A stretch of 6,024 nt of DNA from JAUIET01 sp045105115 (GTDB lineage: Bacteria > Pseudomonadota > Gammaproteobacteria > Pseudomonadales > JAUIET01): assembly GCA_045105115.1 (NCBI GenBank), contig JBGCDE010000189.1, forward strand, positions 1 to 6,024, given 5' to 3'. The stretch's first letter is position 1. Each line of letters begins with the position of its first letter. Both the position numbers and the translations under genes were made by a program. The notes below the pieces were generated by a model. It saw nothing but the letters and a program-made list of their open reading frames with translations. It did no database searches and was not told where the DNA came from. Below are positions 1 to 5,936 of this stretch, in pieces.

Positions 1-983
1 CCAAACGTCATGCCCAGCTCATGTGCTTCTCGCACTGCATCGGAAAATATATAGATGCCTTTTTCGCGCGTTGCCGGCACACCACGCATCACCATTGGCA
101 GCACGGGCTTAACTTTCAAGCTCACGCCGGTGTCAGCAGCAAGCTTGAGCGCGCGATCAAAACTCATAGCGGTATAGGGGCTACGCAGCGAAGGATATAC
201 CTCCAGGGTTAAACTGCCATTGTCCTTAAGATCACCAAGCTCAATCGGGGGTCTGGGAAACAATTGTTGGCTGTGCGAGCCTTTCACTGCTTTCAACGAC
301 AACAGACGTTTCTCAAGGTGATAAAGTCGATCAACGCCCCAGTACCATTCACCCGCGTAATAAAACATCGCACCTGAGTAATGTTTTAACGCAATTCGCC
401 GAGCATCGCCTGCCGCTACAGCGGCCTCAACTTGCGCATCACCGGCTTTACCAAAGTTGCTCGCCATTGACACCAGCTCTTCGCTGTCGCCGGACCACAG
501 GGCATTCCCCAAGCGTGGCGCCAAGCTGACAAATTCTTCTGCGCTTTTTTCGGCAAGTATTGATTTGGCCAAGCCCTGCATATCTGAATCGGGCAGTTTA
601 GAGCTAGCTGAAAATGCCAGCCCATAATGTGGTGCAATCGCCACTGAGTCGACTCTAGCCAAATCCAGCAACAGTTCAGGCTCGGCCGAATTGTTGCCGC
701 TTGGGCCAGACACCAGGTGGCATATCAGCTCAATGTCATAAGCTTCAAGCAGAGGTTCTAAAGTTTGCGCGGCCAGATGGCTGTAGCCATCGTCTATCTG
801 GTAGAAAAACTCCACGACATGGCGTTCGCCATTGGCCTTGCGTTTTTTCTCCGCGACAGCACGGTTACGATCGCGGCGCTTGATGCTACTGACTTTGCGC
901 ACCAACTGCGAGGTCAGCCAGCGTTTCAATGGCGAGGGCGACATTGAAGCGGCTCCTCCCTGGTCTTTAAACTGCTCGTTCAT
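1..983 (-). CDS. Tandem DsbA/2-hydroxychromene-2-carboxylate isomerase-like protein (3' end beyond window)
   Basis: The reverse strand reads open from ATG at 983 to the left edge, giving 327 codons with no stop, so the C-terminus is missing. AGGAGG (988-993) lies 4 nt before the ATG and fixes the start. Residues 1-55 are rich in Lys and Arg with no signal peptide, suggesting a cytoplasmic protein. A first thioredoxin-fold unit runs from about residue 56 (VVEFFYQIDDGYSHLAAQ) to about 240. It ends in a GEWYWGVDRL segment that matches the conserved 'fwGqDRl' end of HCCA isomerases. A second unit begins near residue 258 with LEVYPSLRSPYTAMSFDRA and continues through KPVLPMVMRGVP. It is the more canonical copy: SPYT stands where the family has the SPYS active site. 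Neither unit has CxxC, so dithiol oxidoreductase activity is unlikely. Kappa-GST or isomerase-type glutathione chemistry, or a non-catalytic role, is more plausible. The gene is divergent from the ferredoxin-P450 operon. The family call is firm; the substrate is unknown. Confidence 0.82.
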   Translation of the reverse strand, partial: MNEQFKDQGGAASMSPSPLKRWLTSQLVRKVSSIKRRDRNRAVAEKKRKANGERHVVEFFYQIDDGYSHLAAQTLEPLLEAYDIELICHLVSGPSGNNSAEPELLLDLARVDSVAIAPHYGLAFSASSKLPDSDMQGLAKSILAEKSAEEFVSLAPRLGNALWSGDSEELVSMASNFGKAGDAQVEAAVAAGDARRIALKHYSGAMFYYAGEWYWGVDRLYHLEKRLLSLKAVKGSHSQQLFPRPPIELGDLKDNGSLTLEVYPSLRSPYTAMSFDRALKLAADTGVSLKVKPVLPMVMRGVPATREKGIYIFSDAVREAHELGMTF

Positions 984-1002
984 GACGCCTCCTGAAAATC
1001 AC

Positions 1003-1020
1003 TAATGGCTTACACCATTA
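1003..1020. promoter_or_regulatory. Inverted repeat TAATGG-N6-CCATTA, candidate operator in the divergent promoter region
   Basis: TAATGG (1003-1008) and CCATTA (1015-1020) are perfect inverted repeats around a 6-nt spacer. They sit in the 130-nt gap between the leftward DsbA-like gene and the rightward ferredoxin gene. On the minus strand CATAAT (1022-1017) resembles a -10 box. The repeat starts within that hexamer and runs over the expected transcription start, which is where a repressor site would lie. The arms are short, no regulator gene is in view, and a matching minus-strand -35 is poor, so this is a suggestion only. Confidence 0.35.
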
Positions 1021-1057
1021 TGACACTGCTTATGCCAATTATCAGCCCGCAGACACT

Positions 1058-1085
1058 TTGGCCATGATCAATGCTGAGGTACACT
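1058..1085 (+). promoter_or_regulatory. Possible sigma-70-type promoter of the ferredoxin-P450-DUF917 operon
   Basis: TTGGCC (1058-1063) and TACACT (1080-1085) are separated by 16 nt. Each hexamer matches four of six consensus bases. The -10 box ends 28 nt before the ferredoxin ATG, leaving room for a short leader with AGGA at 1102-1105. It is the best rightward pair I see in the gap, but it is weak, and an activator or alternative sigma factor could be used instead. Confidence 0.3.
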
Positions 1086-1113
1086 ACGCCAAACAACGAA
1101 CAGGACCCGATCA

Positions 1114-1434
1114 ATGCCCACTATTTGCTTTGTCGCACACGACGGAACAGAACACAGCGTTACAGTAGATAACGGAATCAGTCTGATGGAGGCGGCGGTA
1201 GACAACGATGTGCCAGGCATCGACGGTGACTGCGGTGGCGCCTGCGCCTGCGCCACTTGCCATGTCATGCTGGACCAGGCCTGGTTCGACAAACTGGGCG
1301 CGCGTGATGCCACAGAAGAAAGCATGTTGTCGCTAGCGGCAAATGTTACCGACACCAGTCGCCTGGCTTGTCAGATAGACGTAAGCGACGCACTTGATGG
1401 AATCAAAGTGCAAATGCCGGAATCACAATTTTAG
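1114..1434 (+). CDS. Putidaredoxin/adrenodoxin-type [2Fe-2S] ferredoxin, P450 redox partner
   Basis: This is a 106-residue soluble ferredoxin, the same size as putidaredoxin. It should carry single electrons from an NAD(P)H-dependent flavoprotein reductase to the P450 encoded just downstream. The cluster ligands are Cys40, Cys46 and Cys49 in the loop CGGACACATCH, plus Cys86 in RLACQI, the usual C-x5-C-x2-C...C pattern of the vertebrate-type class. Cys44 is an additional cysteine in the loop. The protein ends in MPESQF, so an aromatic residue stands at the C-terminus, like the terminal Trp of putidaredoxin that contacts its partners. The start is supported by AGGA (1102-1105) 8 nt upstream and by the full N-terminal beta strand. 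The stop codon at 1432-1434 overlaps the P450 Shine-Dalgarno, so the two genes are probably translationally coupled. No reductase gene is present in the window. Confidence 0.95.
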   Translation: MPTICFVAHDGTEHSVTVDNGISLMEAAVDNDVPGIDGDCGGACACATCHVMLDQAWFDKLGARDATEESMLSLAANVTDTSRLACQIDVSDALDGIKVQMPESQF

Positions 1435-1443
1435 GAGCAGCTC

Positions 1444-2697
1444 ATGAACGCAGCCAATGATCTGATGAAGCCGGTAGAGTTTCCTAACCCTTATGACCTT
1501 CCGTTAGCAGAATTAGACCCAAGTCCCGAAGCGCTCTTCGACAGCGGCCAGCACTGGGCGTATTTCGAGCGATTACGCAAAGAAGCGCCGGTGCATTATT
1601 CTGAAAACGAAGCCTTCGGCGGCTTCTGGAACATCACCAAATTCAACGATATTGTTGAAGTAGACAGCGAAAACAATGTGTTTTCATCAGAGCCGAACAT
1701 CACTATTGGTGAAAGCAAAATCGACTTCTCACCGCCCATGTTCATTGCCATGGACAACCCCAAGCACGACGACCAGCGCAAAGTGGTGTCGCCTGCTGTA
1801 GCCCCTATGCAACTTTCGGAACTGGAAGGTCTGATTAGAGGTCGTGTTGCAAAGGTGCTGGATGAGTTGCCCGTCGGTGAAGCGTTCAACTGGGTTGATG
1901 CGGTGTCAATTGAATTGACCACACAAATGCTGGCCACCTTGTTTGATTTCCCGTTCGAAGATCGCAAGAAGCTGACCTACTGGTCAGATATCGCAGTGAC
2001 CAGCCCTAATGTTGAAGAGTATGGTGTTAGCGAAGAGAAGCGCCGTGAAGTGATGCTGGAATGTCTCGAGTATTTTACAGATCTATGGAACGAGCGCGTC
2101 AAGCAACCTAAGAAAAACGACTTCATTTCTCTGCTGGCACACAGTTCAGCAACAGCTGAAATGGATCCGCTGGAATACTTGGGTAATTTGATGTTGTTGA
2201 TAGTGGGCGGTAATGACACCACCCGCAGTTCAATGTCAGGTGGCGTATATGCTCTTAACAAGTTTCCTAATGAATTCAAAAAGCTACAAGATAATCCTAA
2301 ACTGATCCCGAATATGGTTTCAGAGATTATTCGATGGCAAACGCCACTGGCACACATGCGCCGAATCGCCAATGAAGACTATGAAATTGGCGGCAAGACC
2401 ATTCGCAAAGGCGACAAAGTCATCATGTGGTACATCTCGGGCAATCGCGACAATGAAGTGATTGCAAACCCGAACGATTTCATCATTGATCGCAAACGCG
2501 CCAGACACCACGTGTCATTTGGCTTCGGTGTGCACCGTTGCATGGGCAACCGCTTGGCCGAAATGCAGTTACGGATTTTATGGGAAGAACTGCTGCCACG
2601 CTTTAGCCGTATTGAAGTTGTTGGCGAACCACAGCGCGTTCGCTCTAACTTTGTAATGGGCTACACCGATTTGCAGGTAAAACTGCACGCTAAGTAA
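1444..2697 (+). CDS. Cytochrome P450, CYP153 family (probable terminal alkane/fatty-chain hydroxylase)
   Basis: This is a full-length soluble class I bacterial P450 of 417 residues with no membrane anchor. The I-helix oxygen-activation motif is GGNDTT (255-260), the K-helix ExxR is Glu294-Arg297, and the heme loop is FGFGVHRCMGN (359-369) with Cys366 as the thiolate ligand. Several stretches resemble CYP153A proteins as I remember them: MFIAMDNPKHDDQRK (99-113), TTQMLATLFDFP (159-170), LLIVGGNDTTR (251-261) and MVSEIIRWQTPLAHMRR (291-307). Known CYP153 enzymes hydroxylate n-alkanes and related chains at the terminal carbon. The native substrate here is inferred, not shown. AGGAG (1433-1437) lies 6 nt before the ATG and overlaps the ferredoxin stop, so the pair forms one transcription and translation unit. 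The DUF917 gene follows after 44 nt. Confidence 0.95.
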   Translation: MNAANDLMKPVEFPNPYDLPLAELDPSPEALFDSGQHWAYFERLRKEAPVHYSENEAFGGFWNITKFNDIVEVDSENNVFSSEPNITIGESKIDFSPPMFIAMDNPKHDDQRKVVSPAVAPMQLSELEGLIRGRVAKVLDELPVGEAFNWVDAVSIELTTQMLATLFDFPFEDRKKLTYWSDIAVTSPNVEEYGVSEEKRREVMLECLEYFTDLWNERVKQPKKNDFISLLAHSSATAEMDPLEYLGNLMLLIVGGNDTTRSSMSGGVYALNKFPNEFKKLQDNPKLIPNMVSEIIRWQTPLAHMRRIANEDYEIGGKTIRKGDKVIMWYISGNRDNEVIANPNDFIIDRKRARHHVSFGFGVHRCMGNRLAEMQLRILWEELLPRFSRIEVVGEPQRVRSNFVMGYTDLQVKLHAK

Positions 2698-2724
2698 CGG
2701 CTAAACACTGACCTGAGGTGAACC

Positions 2725-2745
2725 ATGCGCCTTAGCAGATCATGA
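2725..2745 (+). other. Possible six-codon minicistron (MRLSRS) feeding the DUF917 start
   Basis: A good Shine-Dalgarno, GAGGTG (2715-2720), precedes ATG at 2725 by 4 nt. That frame encodes MRLSRS and stops with TGA at 2743-2745. Its stop overlaps the DUF917 ATG (2742-2744) as ATGA, the classic arrangement for terminating ribosomes to restart. The DUF917 ATG has no clear Shine-Dalgarno of its own, and an in-frame TAG at 2733-2735 prevents any earlier start. The layout is seen directly; the coupling function is an inference. A chance ATG between the Shine-Dalgarno and a start 21 nt away is the alternative. Confidence 0.4.
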
Positions 2746-3833
2746 AAGAACTGGATCGCGATGAACTAAAAGACCTGCTGCACGGCTGCGCCTTGATGGG
2801 CACAGGTGGTGGTGGCGATGTAAGCACTGGGATGCGCTACATTGATAGTGCGCTGGCCGCAGGCAAGGTTTTTCGCCTGGCCTCTGCAAATGAGCTAGGT
2901 TCTGACACCATGCTCTGTACGCCATATGCGCTCGGTGCCACTCAAGCCAGTCAGCGAGGTGCAGAGCACCAACGCCTTCCCAGACCAACACAGGCACCCA
3001 TCGTAACTGCCATGGAAAAACTGGCAGCGCATACCGGCGCCAAATTTGATGCAACCGTTGCCTGCGAATTAGGCGGCGAAAACACGGCTGTTGCCGCCTA
3101 CGCTGCCGCAATGATCGATGGTGTTTTGCTGGACGCAGACGCCGCAGGGCGCGCTGTTCCCGAGATAACCCACTCCACTTATTACCTGGCCGGTTTACCT
3201 GCCTCCCCACTAGTGCTTTCCAATGAGTTTGGGGAAACGATTTTGTGTGAACAGATCTTTGACGACCTTCGCGCGGAGGACATTGCCCGCGCCTTCGCGA
3301 TGGTGAGCCGAGACGATATTGTAGCCGTTGATCACGCCGCAAACCTGAGCGAAATGAGCAACGCGCTATACCACGGCAGCCTCTCAATGGCTGCACAACT
3401 TGGCTGCGCAATGAGAACAATGCGCCAAGAAAGTGAGCAAGATACGAGTGAGCTTGCCGCCATGGGAAGCGGCAAGCTTCTACTCCAGGGCGTTATCACC
3501 GCCTGTGAAGCGCGCGTTGAGTCAGGGTTTACACTGGGATTTGTCGAAGTATCCGGTACGGATTCTTATCGGGGCGATACCGCCAGAATAGAGTTTAAGA
3601 ACGAGAATATGACCGCCAGCATCAACGGAGAGTTGCGGGTAACGATCCCTGACCTCATCTGCGTGTTGAATACGCAAAGCAATGAGGCCTTAACCCATCC
3701 GAATGCGGAGTGTGGAATGAAGATTGCTGTGTTGGTGCTTCCTGCGCCCCCACACTTCACTTCGCCGGCGGGCTTGAAAGCATTTGGCCCGGCCTATTTA
3801 GGCCTTGATCAGGACTTTATTCCCGCCGTTTAA
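2742..3833 (+). CDS. DUF917 / S-methyl-thiohydantoin desulfurase-domain protein
   Basis: The 363-residue product has the usual length of stand-alone DUF917 proteins. An N-terminal glycine-rich motif, MGTGGGGD, spans residues 19-26. ACELGGENT (107-115) follows, then LLDADAAGRAVPEITHSTYY (129-148), which carries the acidic D-x-D and the GRA-PE signature of the family. The C-terminal half (about 230-363) holds beta-rich segments such as GFTLGFVEVSG and is less diagnostic. The family is linked to hydantoin-type ring metabolism through a desulfurase domain, but most members are uncharacterised, so the reaction here is unknown. There is no signal peptide or membrane segment. An in-frame TAG at 2733-2735 makes 2742 the earliest possible start; see the minicistron entry for its initiation. 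The 44-nt gap after the P450 suggests the same operon, so its substrate may be connected with the P450 product. Segment 66-86 looks short compared with my memory of the family's 'GxPxvxxEk' region. Confidence 0.85.
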   Translation: MKELDRDELKDLLHGCALMGTGGGGDVSTGMRYIDSALAAGKVFRLASANELGSDTMLCTPYALGATQASQRGAEHQRLPRPTQAPIVTAMEKLAAHTGAKFDATVACELGGENTAVAAYAAAMIDGVLLDADAAGRAVPEITHSTYYLAGLPASPLVLSNEFGETILCEQIFDDLRAEDIARAFAMVSRDDIVAVDHAANLSEMSNALYHGSLSMAAQLGCAMRTMRQESEQDTSELAAMGSGKLLLQGVITACEARVESGFTLGFVEVSGTDSYRGDTARIEFKNENMTASINGELRVTIPDLICVLNTQSNEALTHPNAECGMKIAVLVLPAPPHFTSPAGLKAFGPAYLGLDQDFIPAV

Positions 3834-3857
3834 GCGCCGGCTTATTCCCCACAACAC

Positions 3858-3873
3858 CTGTATTTATATACAG
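3858..3873. promoter_or_regulatory. LexA (SOS) box upstream of dinB
   Basis: CTGTATTTATATACAG has both invariant half-sites CTGT and ACAG around an AT-only 8-nt centre, matching the gammaproteobacterial LexA operator. It lies 20 nt before the dinB ATG in a 60-nt gap. TATACA (3867-3872) inside the box or TACATT (3882-3887) just after it could be the -10 element, so bound LexA would block polymerase. Placement ahead of a translesion polymerase gene makes the call strong. Confidence 0.93.
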
Positions 3874-3893
3874 ACCAATGCTACATTGAGCGC

Positions 3894-5132
3894 ATGAGCA
3901 GCTGGCCCAGAATTATCGTGCACGCCGACATGGACGCATTCTACGCGGCCGTGGAACAACTCGACGATCCAAGTTTGCGTGGCAAAGCCATTCTTGTAGG
4001 TCCTAACAGTCAACGAGGCGTGGTGTTAACCGCCAGTTACGAAGCAAGACCTTTCGGTGTAGGCAGCGCTATGCCCGTCGTCGAAGCGCGGCGGCGATGT
4101 CCGCACGCGATCATGGTGCCGCCTCGATTCGAACGCTATAAAGAAATTTCCGAACTGGTGATGAATGTATTTGGTGATTTTGCTTCTGCCATTGAACCGA
4201 TTTCGCTGGATGAAGCCTTTCTGGATATGTCCGGTTCGGAGCATATTTTTGGTTCGCCCGAGGATATGGGGCAAAAAATAAAAAAAGCGGTACTTGATGC
4301 AACCGGCTTGAACATCTCTGTTGGCGTATCAGCTACCAAGTATGTTGCCAAAGTGGCCAGCGCACATGAAAAGCCCAACGGACTTACCGTTATCCCTCCT
4401 GAAGAGGCTGTGAAGTGGCTGGCCCCCCTGCCGGTCAATCGACTATGGGGTGTGGGCAAAGTGACTACCGCAAAGTTGAATGCGATTGGGCTGCAGACCA
4501 TTGGCGACATCGCCAACATGCAAGAAACTGATTTGCGCCGCCGCCTCGGCACCTCAGGTATGCATTTCCATAAGCTCGCCAATGGCATTGATGAGCGCCC
4601 GGTCAGTCGTGGGCGAGCTGCAAAGAGTATTGGTTCAGACCGAACCCTGAGCGAAGATGTAAGTGTAAAAGCAGACATCGAAATTCATTTACGCCGCGCT
4701 GCCGAGCGCATTGCACGCAGAGTGCGAGCCAAGCAATACGTTGCCAAAGGCGTTCGCGTTCGGCTTAAAACCAATCGATTTGAAATGCTTACCCGGCAAA
4801 GCCGGCTGCCACACGCCAGCGACACGGCCGAGTGCTTTCTGGCCGCGGCTTGTCGCCTGCTGGATGAATTTGATCATAAAGGCCCCTTTCGCCTAATAGG
4901 AATGACGGTATACGATCTCGATTGGCGCAAAGAATCCGCGCAGCCCGATCTGTTTGAAAGCCAAAGCTCACGGAAACTGGAGACCATTGTTGATCAATTG
5001 GCAGACCGATTTGGCAAAGGTGTGGTTGTTCGCGCAACCGACCTCGCGCAAAAAGGCACGATCGCCGATGACGATGTTAATCTGGATTTCATGGACTATC
5101 GCGACGGCGAAAGAGTTTCCCGGCCAGGTTAG
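3894..5132 (+). CDS. dinB: DNA polymerase IV, Y-family translesion polymerase
   Basis: This 412-residue Y-family polymerase extends past damaged or misaligned template ends during the SOS response. The palm motif HADMDAFYAAVE (10-21) supplies metal-binding Asp12. SLDEAF (104-109) supplies the catalytic Asp106 and Glu107. Tyr17 occupies the steric-gate position that is Phe13 in E. coli DinB. The fingers include LTASYEARPFGV (45-56). The thumb carries helix-hairpin-helix elements around LWGVGKVTTAKLNAIG (184-199). The little-finger domain begins near SIGSDRTLSED (245-255). QPDLF (350-354) looks like a beta-clamp-binding motif and lies about 58 residues before the end, followed by a RKLETIVDQLADRFG helix. 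E. coli DinB instead has its clamp motif at the very C-terminus. The ATG at 3894 has only a weak Shine-Dalgarno (GAG, 3888-3890). The next ATG is Met13, inside the catalytic motif, so 3894 is required. A perfect LexA box lies upstream. The gene is convergent with the small gene at 5154-5399. Confidence 0.97.
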   Translation: MSSWPRIIVHADMDAFYAAVEQLDDPSLRGKAILVGPNSQRGVVLTASYEARPFGVGSAMPVVEARRRCPHAIMVPPRFERYKEISELVMNVFGDFASAIEPISLDEAFLDMSGSEHIFGSPEDMGQKIKKAVLDATGLNISVGVSATKYVAKVASAHEKPNGLTVIPPEEAVKWLAPLPVNRLWGVGKVTTAKLNAIGLQTIGDIANMQETDLRRRLGTSGMHFHKLANGIDERPVSRGRAAKSIGSDRTLSEDVSVKADIEIHLRRAAERIARRVRAKQYVAKGVRVRLKTNRFEMLTRQSRLPHASDTAECFLAAACRLLDEFDHKGPFRLIGMTVYDLDWRKESAQPDLFESQSSRKLETIVDQLADRFGKGVVVRATDLAQKGTIADDDVNLDFMDYRDGERVSRPG

Positions 5133-5153
5133 CCTGCGGTTCTAAATGTGACT

Positions 5154-5399
5154 TCAGCAGCTTTCTGTCCTGGTTGAGGCCAGTGCTGCAAGTAGCAGGT
5201 TTTTTCGTAAGGCGTGCTTCGACGAGTTATTTTGCGGTTGAAGCGACAGTACATTCGCGCTGGTATGGGCGACAATTTCCTGCAGTAATTTTTCGTCAAT
5301 GGCAAACACCAACGACGGGCTAATATTTCCCTGTGACGGATCCGTGGCCTGGTTCGATACACCTACCGTTTGCGGAGTTCGACGTTTTTCGACAATCAC
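5154..5399 (-). CDS. Small hypothetical protein, second gene of a putative iron-regulated pair
   Basis: I do not recognise this 81-residue product. The case that it is real rests on initiation and spacing. A GTG at 5399 is preceded at 8 nt by AGGAAGG, a strong Shine-Dalgarno that starts directly after the stop codon of the upstream gene (5415-5417). The layout is that of a translationally coupled operon with a 15-nt gap. The protein is hydrophilic at both ends, with a predicted helix around VFAIDEKLLQEIVAHTS and another around KHALRKNLLLAALAS. It ends in Cys, and there is no signal peptide or convincing membrane span. Its stop is 21 nt from the end of convergent dinB, with no obvious shared terminator. 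A chance open frame cannot be excluded. Confidence 0.5.
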   Translation of the reverse strand: MIVEKRRTPQTVGVSNQATDPSQGNISPSLVFAIDEKLLQEIVAHTSANVLSLQPQNNSSKHALRKNLLLAALASTRTESC

Positions 5400-5414
5400 C
5401 GCTGCCGCCTTCCT

Positions 5415-5834
5415 TTAGTGCAAACTAGCCGAAGCGCGCGCGTTAGCTTGTTGCAACTGAATCGCCTTTAAGCAAAATACTGCACTGTCATGTCGTTGCG
5501 GCACACCGGCCAGCGCTGAAAGCTTGGCGTTGCTTAGCTCGGCGATCTCACCGGCTACGTCTGTATGCTCCTCCACCAGTAACAGGCGCAACAGCTGCAA
5601 ACACGAAAGTGTAAATCGCTCCAACGCCGTTTTTTCGCAGGGCATATTTTTGTGCAGCAACTCGCCAGAGAGGTCCCAAGCACAACCAGCACGCAGCAGG
5701 CGCGCTTTCGAAGAGATTCCCGAGTTATCCGCTAGCGCAAGATCAATCCAACTGCGCCAATGCACTTCAGCACGGTTTACGTCCTCCAAAAGCCATTGGC
5801 GGTGACGATCACAGATGAATCGGGCTTGTTGCAT
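5415..5834 (-). CDS. Hypothetical helical protein downstream of a Fur-box-like site
   Basis: I cannot name this gene. The frame is open from 5936, but the first two ATGs (5936 and 5912) overlap or abut the Fur-box-like site and have no Shine-Dalgarno. I therefore chose ATG at 5834, which has GGAA 8 nt upstream and gives 139 residues. The product begins MQQARFICDRHRQWLLEDV and is predicted to be mostly alpha-helical, with alternating Leu/Ala-rich amphipathic helices as in TPR-like proteins. Cysteines fall at 8, 51, 66, 78 and 121. It has no signal peptide, so it is probably cytoplasmic. The next gene begins 15 nt after its stop. Iron-dependent repression by Fur is inferred from the upstream site. 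It might resemble the small OrfX-type proteins of Fur-controlled gammaproteobacterial operons, but that is a guess from memory of the layout, not a match. Confidence 0.62.
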   Translation of the reverse strand: MQQARFICDRHRQWLLEDVNRAEVHWRSWIDLALADNSGISSKARLLRAGCAWDLSGELLHKNMPCEKTALERFTLSCLQLLRLLLVEEHTDVAGEIAELSNAKLSALAGVPQRHDSAVFCLKAIQLQQANARASASLH

Positions 5835-5915
5835 ATAGGGAATTCCGCTTTTCTGTTTGTTGAGTGCATGGTTATTCACAAGTGTCGTCGGATTGTAGAT
5901 GACACCATCCATAAT

Positions 5916-5934
5916 GTAAATGATAATCATTCGC
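5916..5934. promoter_or_regulatory. Fur box (iron-responsive operator)
   Basis: The 19-mer GTAAATGATAATCATTCGC matches the Fur consensus GATAATGATAATCATTATC at 15 positions, including an unbroken central run AATGATAATCATT. It lies 82 nt upstream of the chosen start of the leftward gene ending at 5415. Minus-strand TACATT just downstream of the core could be a -10 element, although no good -35 pairs with it. With iron, Fur would be expected to repress the two leftward genes. A rightward gene beyond the window edge could also be a target. Confidence 0.75.
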
Positions 5935-5936
5935 AT

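Noticed and set aside
416..637. Minus-strand open frame of 73 codons
   Set aside because: It is out of frame with the DsbA-like gene, which reads open across the same stretch with clear family motifs.
1068..1355. Minus-strand open frame of 95 codons opposite the ferredoxin gene
   Set aside because: It lies antisense to the ferredoxin with its obvious cluster motif, and its Ser/Ala-rich product has no recognisable domain.
3831..3844. Hairpin TAAGC-GCCG-GCTTA at the DUF917 stop codon as a terminator
   Set aside because: The stem is only 5 bp and is followed by TTCCCC, not a T-run.
4136..4678. Minus-strand open frame of 180 codons opposite dinB
   Set aside because: It is antisense to conserved DinB coding sequence, and its Ser/Pro/Thr-rich product resembles the usual reverse-strand artefact.
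5184..5205. Rightward terminator for dinB (TGCT-N6-AGCA, then a run of six T)
   Set aside because: The stem is 4 bp, too weak to call. It also lies inside the convergent small gene, where the run of A codons explains the T-run.
5524..5805. Plus-strand open frame of 93 codons
   Set aside because: It is antisense to the helical-protein gene, has no Shine-Dalgarno, and has a Ser/Arg-rich composition with no domain.
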